The notes under the pieces were generated by a model. The model was not told where the DNA came from and searched no databases. It worked only from the letters and a program-made list of their open reading frames with translations. Of a DNA stretch of 9,123 nt, positions 6,456-9,123 are shown piece after piece. Every line of letters starts with the position of its first letter. Positions within the stretch are counted from its first letter, which is position 1. The DNA lies in NCBI GenBank assembly GCA_964387775.1, contig CAYLZO010000217.1, positions 1-9,123 of the forward strand. The letters are read 5' to 3'. Both the position numbers and the translations under genes were made by a program. This stretch comes from CAYLZO01 sp964387775. GTDB lineage: Bacteria > Chloroflexota > Anaerolineae > JAAYZQ01.

Positions 6456-6484
6456 ATTCTAGCACACTCGCCTGACCGCGTCAA
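6456..6484 (-). promoter_or_regulatory. Candidate sigma70-type promoter for the toxin-antitoxin module
   Basis: On the minus strand TTGACG (6484-6479) and TAGAAT (6461-6456) are 17 bases apart. They match the -35 and -10 consensus at 5/6 each, and the -10 is preceded by TGC, an extended -10 feature. Transcription would start near 6449, leaving a leader of about 27 bases before the antitoxin ATG. It lies in the 68-base gap after the moxR stop. This is the best promoter match noticed in the window. Confidence 0.6.
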
Positions 6485-6490
6485 TCACAG

Positions 6491-7438
<948 letters not shown>

Positions 7439-7464
7439 ACCCCTCCCTCAACACTTGATCCCCC

Positions 7465-7640
7465 GTCATTGCGAGCGAGCACAGCTACTCCTGTCATTGC
7501 GAGCGAGCACAACTACTCCTGTCATTGCGAGCGAGCACAACTACTCCTGTCATTGCGAGCGAGCGGAGCGAGCGAAGCAATCCCCGGCTACTCCTGTCAT
7601 TGCGAGCGAGCGGAGCGAGCGAAGCAATCCCCGGCTACTC
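7465..7640. repeat. Tandem array of GTCATTGCGAG repeats, 3 short and 2 long units
   Basis: Five head-to-tail units each begin GTCATTGCGAGCGAGC and end CTACTC(CT). Three are 28 bases (7465-7492, 7493-7520, 7521-7548) and two are about 47 (7549-7595, 7596-7640). The long units contain an extra internal part ending AAGCAATCCCCGG, while the short ones have ACAA or ACAG in its place, so the short form looks like a deletion derivative of the long form that was then amplified. Long units can form a hairpin with ATTGC pairing with GCAAT; short units lose the right arm. The array occupies the upstream region of moxR. The remaining intergenic bases 7641-7705 hold nothing recognisable. Confidence 0.9.
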
Positions 7641-7705
7641 ATAGAAGACCGTGCCCTCGACGTAGTTGGGGCTTGCTTCCCCTCGGCCTCGATCGGGACA
7701 GGCGT

Positions 7706-7993
7706 TCAGAGATCCTCGTACAGATCCCTCCACTCCAGATTCAACCCCTCGACCAACTCGATCTTTTTCTGGCGCGACCCACCCTTGATCTGCTTCTCCC
7801 GTGCAATGGCGGCCCTTGCGTCCTGGCTGATTTCGTAGTAAACCAGCTTTTTGACGTTGTAGCGGCTGGTGAACCCGCTCCCGCGTCCTTCGCGATGCTC
7901 GTAGACCCGGCGCTTGAGGTCATTGGTGACGCCGGTGTAGAGCACAGTGTGATGTTTGTTGGTCATGATGTAGACGTAGTATTGATCCGTCAC
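7706..7993 (-). CDS. Small GIY-YIG domain endonuclease-like protein (COG2827 type)
   Basis: This 95-residue protein is a stand-alone GIY-YIG nuclease domain, the catalytic fold shared with UvrC and homing endonucleases. The two GIY-YIG strands are YYVYIM (5-10) and LYTGVT (18-23). Next come the conserved basic/His segment LKRRVYEHREG (26-36), then GFTSRYNVKKLVYYE (40-54), and the catalytic-Glu helix AREKQIKG (64-71, Glu66). The tail LNLEWRDLYEDL is typical of this subfamily, so the gene is intact and full length. The start is a GTG, supported by GAGGAGG eight bases upstream; a nearby ATG in that leader opens only a three-codon reading. Function in this subfamily is unproven. It is lower in G+C than its neighbours and flanked on both sides by GTCATTGCGAG repeats. 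Confidence 0.93.
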   Translation of the reverse strand: MTDQYYVYIMTNKHHTVLYTGVTNDLKRRVYEHREGRGSGFTSRYNVKKLVYYEISQDARAAIAREKQIKGGSRQKKIELVEGLNLEWRDLYEDL

Positions 7994-8001
7994 AGCACCA
8001 T

Positions 8002-8008
8002 CCTCCTC
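8002..8008 (-). promoter_or_regulatory. Ribosome binding site of the GIY-YIG gene
   Basis: The minus strand reads GAGGAGG, eight bases before the GTG start at 7993-7991. It supports a GTG start because the nearer ATG is out of frame and stops after ATG GTG CTG. Confidence 0.7.
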
Positions 8009-8013
8009 ATTCC

Positions 8014-8118
8014 GTCATTGCGAGGCCCGCCGTTTGGGCCAAAGCAATCTCCGATTGCCGCAATCCCCAACTCTGGCGTAGGCGGAGATTGCTTCGTCGC
8101 TTCGCTCCTCGCAATGAC
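8014..8118. repeat. Palindromic MITE-like element of the GTCATTGCGAG family
   Basis: The 105-base element is bounded by perfect 11-base inverted termini, GTCATTGCGAG (8014-8024) and CTCGCAATGAC (8108-8118). A second perfect inverted pair lies inside, AAGCAATCTCCG (8042-8053) and CGGAGATTGCTT (8083-8094). Each half is a copy of the half-element seen in the long units at 7549-7640, with a different centre: the left half holds a GGCCC/GGGCC mini-hairpin (8024-8040), the right half a GAGCGAAGCGACG-type centre. A small GATTG/CAATC hairpin sits near the middle (8053-8065). It lies 12 bases after the stop of the phosphoesterase-type frame and just before the GIY-YIG gene, so it could also act as a transcript-end structure. 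No coding capacity is seen. Confidence 0.88.
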
Positions 8119-8130
8119 AGGGACAAAGGC

Positions 8131-9123
8131 TCACGTTTCACGCACCAGGGTCAGCAGCGCCACCTCGGGCCGGCAGTTGAAGCGCACCGGCGGGGCAATG
8201 AGGCCCACGCCCCGGCTGGTGTAGACCTGCATCGCCGAACCGGGAACCGGTTTCAGGCCGGCCGGATACTTTTGCCCCAGCCAGGGCAGCAGCGGCGGAC
8301 CGAGCAGCGGCAGGTTGACCTGCCCGCCGTGAGAGTGCCCCGAGAGTTGCAGGATGAGGCCGTGCGGCGCGCGGGCCGCCTCGTCGGCAAAGTCAGGCTC
8401 GTGGGCCAGGAGCAGGACCGGCTCGTCCCCGGCTCGCCCTGCGCCTCGTCGAAGGGGGACGCCGGACAGGGCCGCCTCCAGGTCGTGGTAGCGCTCCCAG
8501 ACGTCGTCGAGGCCGGCCAGCCAGAGCGGCGCGCCGTCCACGTCGAGCCGCACGGCCTCGTTGCGCAGCAGGGGCAGCCCGGCGTCGCGGAGCTGGGCCG
8601 CCACCTCGTCGATGTCGGTCCAGTACCAGTGACCGCGGAACTGGTCGCTCTGCAGGTCGTCGGCCAGCGAGTCGACGAAGAACCGCCGCGGGTCGATCCG
8701 CTTGACCGCCGGCGTCACAGCTCCCCGCGAGAATCGGCTGTCCTCATCGAGGAAGTGCAGGGCCACGCCCCGCACAAGGCAGAACTCGGTGACGATCGGC
8801 TCAAGAACCTCGGAGAAGCCCACGTCCTTGACCCACGCCCCGAGCCCGTCCTCCATCGCCTGCGAAGCCGTCTGATGGCCGATCACCCGCGCCGCGTCCA
8901 CCCGGACGCCAGGGTCCGCCGACACCAGCGCCGGGAGCATGTTCGACATGAAGGCGAAGTTGAAGTTTTCGGGGTCGGCCTCTGCGTCGCCGCCCTGCTG
9001 CCGGGAGTACCAGCGGCTGACGTAGCGGCGCAGGATGTCGTTCACCTGCTCGACCCGGTCCTCGGTGACTTCGAGCGCGGCCTTGATCTCGATTGCCTTT
9101 GCGTCGCCCAACCCGTCCACGGA
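8131..9123 (-). CDS. Chimeric frame: phage portal-like N-terminus joined to metallophosphoesterase C-terminus (5' end outside window)
   Basis: The frame is open to the window edge; a GTG at 9120 may or may not be the start. Residues are numbered from that GTG. Residues 1 to about 164 resemble tailed-phage portal proteins: RVEQVNDILRRYVSRWY, FNFAFMSNMLPALVSADPGV, then VKRIDPRRFFVDSLADD, a typical portal run of shape 'prdfvvDP'. Residues from about 166 to 329 are the C-terminal half of a YkuE-like calcineurin-type metallophosphoesterase: LLLAHEPDFADEA (237-249), LSGHSHGGQVNLP (259-271) and the family end YTSRGVGLIAPP...RPEVALL. The phosphoesterase DxH, GD and GNHD metal-binding motifs are missing, so it could not be active as that enzyme. 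The join reads GHWYWTD where the enzyme should read GNHDYWTD. This may be an assembly mis-join or a decayed prophage fusion. A short repeat adds residues 222-230. Confidence 0.75.
   Translation of the reverse strand, partial: SVDGLGDAKAIEIKAALEVTEDRVEQVNDILRRYVSRWYSRQQGGDAEADPENFNFAFMSNMLPALVSADPGVRVDAARVIGHQTASQAMEDGLGAWVKDVGFSEVLEPIVTEFCLVRGVALHFLDEDSRFSRGAVTPAVKRIDPRRFFVDSLADDLQSDQFRGHWYWTDIDEVAAQLRDAGLPLLRNEAVRLDVDGAPLWLAGLDDVWERYHDLEAALSGVPLRRGAGRAGDEPVLLLAHEPDFADEAARAPHGLILQLSGHSHGGQVNLPLLGPPLLPWLGQKYPAGLKPVPGSAMQVYTSRGVGLIAPPVRFNCRPEVALLTLVRET
8431..8456 (-). repeat. Short CCCTTCGAC...CAGGGC repeat in frame in the phosphoesterase part
   Basis: On the minus strand the stretch begins CCCTTCGACGAGG and ends CGCAGGGCGAGCC. 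It shares both flanking words with the element in the DUF58 gene (4795-4838) but has a much shorter middle. It encodes residues 222-230 (PLRRGAGRA) between LSGV and the DEPVLLLAHEPD strand, a spot where the family normally has only a few residues. Confidence 0.65.
8605..8630 (-). other. Junction between portal-like and phosphoesterase-like sequence
   Basis: Family resemblance changes within this stretch (residues about 164-172, HWYWTDIDE). Upstream residues fit portal proteins and downstream residues fit phosphoesterases. The shared bases are likely TACTGGACCGACATC or nearby, which both parents could carry because WYW is plausible in a portal and DYWTD is usual in the enzyme. No repeat or transposon end was seen at the join. 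Confidence 0.6.

Noticed and set aside
7465..7640. CRISPR array, because of regular repeats of 28 bases
   Set aside because: The units are directly tandem with no unique spacers, and no cas gene is nearby. They match the dispersed GTCATTGCGAG family.
7638..7709. C-terminal remnant of a gene ending SPNYVEGTVFYE before the repeat array (minus strand)
   Set aside because: It reads like protein, but the frame cannot be followed upstream through the GIY-YIG gene as a supported coding region, so it may be chance.

Overview
The window looks like a GC-rich bacterial chromosome fragment. Hand counts of 60-base samples give about 70% G+C in the moxR-like gene but only about 48-62% in the toxin-antitoxin block and about 57% in the small GIY-YIG gene. 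The gene set (RNase III, RDD protein, SpoIIM-type membrane protein, S9C-like peptidase, DUF58 protein, MoxR ATPase), the dense coding on both strands and the heavy load of short palindromic repeats fit a Chloroflexota (Anaerolineae-like) genome, probably from a metagenome. That assignment is an inference from style and not a proven taxonomy.

Layout. 1-334: 3' end of an RNase III gene (+). 331-1125: RDD membrane protein (-), convergent with rnc and sharing a CTAG as both stop codons. 1126-1166: a 41-base divergent gap mostly filled by a GTCATTCTGAG hairpin repeat. 1167-2171: SpoIIM-family membrane protein (+). 2137-4047: S9 prolyl-oligopeptidase-type peptidase (-), overlapping spoIIM tail to tail, with a clear SD and a plausible sigma70-type promoter. 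4124-4204: long heptamer-based hairpin. 4204-5592: DUF58 protein (-), carrying one and perhaps two in-frame palindromic insertions. 5671-6422: two-gene toxin-antitoxin-like module (-) with its own promoter. 6491-7438: MoxR AAA+ ATPase (-). 7465-7640: tandem array of GTCATTGCGAG repeats. 7706-7993: small GIY-YIG domain protein (-). 8014-8118: palindromic MITE-like element of the same repeat family. 8131-9123: an open frame joining a phage-portal-like N-terminal part to the C-terminal half of a calcineurin-type metallophosphoesterase.

How it fits together. MoxR, DUF58, RDD and SpoIIM proteins commonly cluster in bacteria, where the MoxR ATPase is thought to act as a chaperone on a VWA-like DUF58 partner near the membrane. 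Here the MoxR-DUF58 pair is split by a lower-GC toxin-antitoxin module that looks acquired.

The most notable signals are: (1) the portal/phosphoesterase chimera, broken exactly at the GNHD metal-binding motif, most likely an assembly mis-join or a dead fusion; (2) repeats of a CCCTTCGAC...CAGGGC family lying in frame inside two unrelated genes; (3) GTCATT hairpin repeats whose stem bases co-vary (ATTCT/AGAAT versus ATTGC/GCAAT) and which flank a GIY-YIG nuclease gene. No tRNA, rRNA, CRISPR or recognisable transposase gene was seen.
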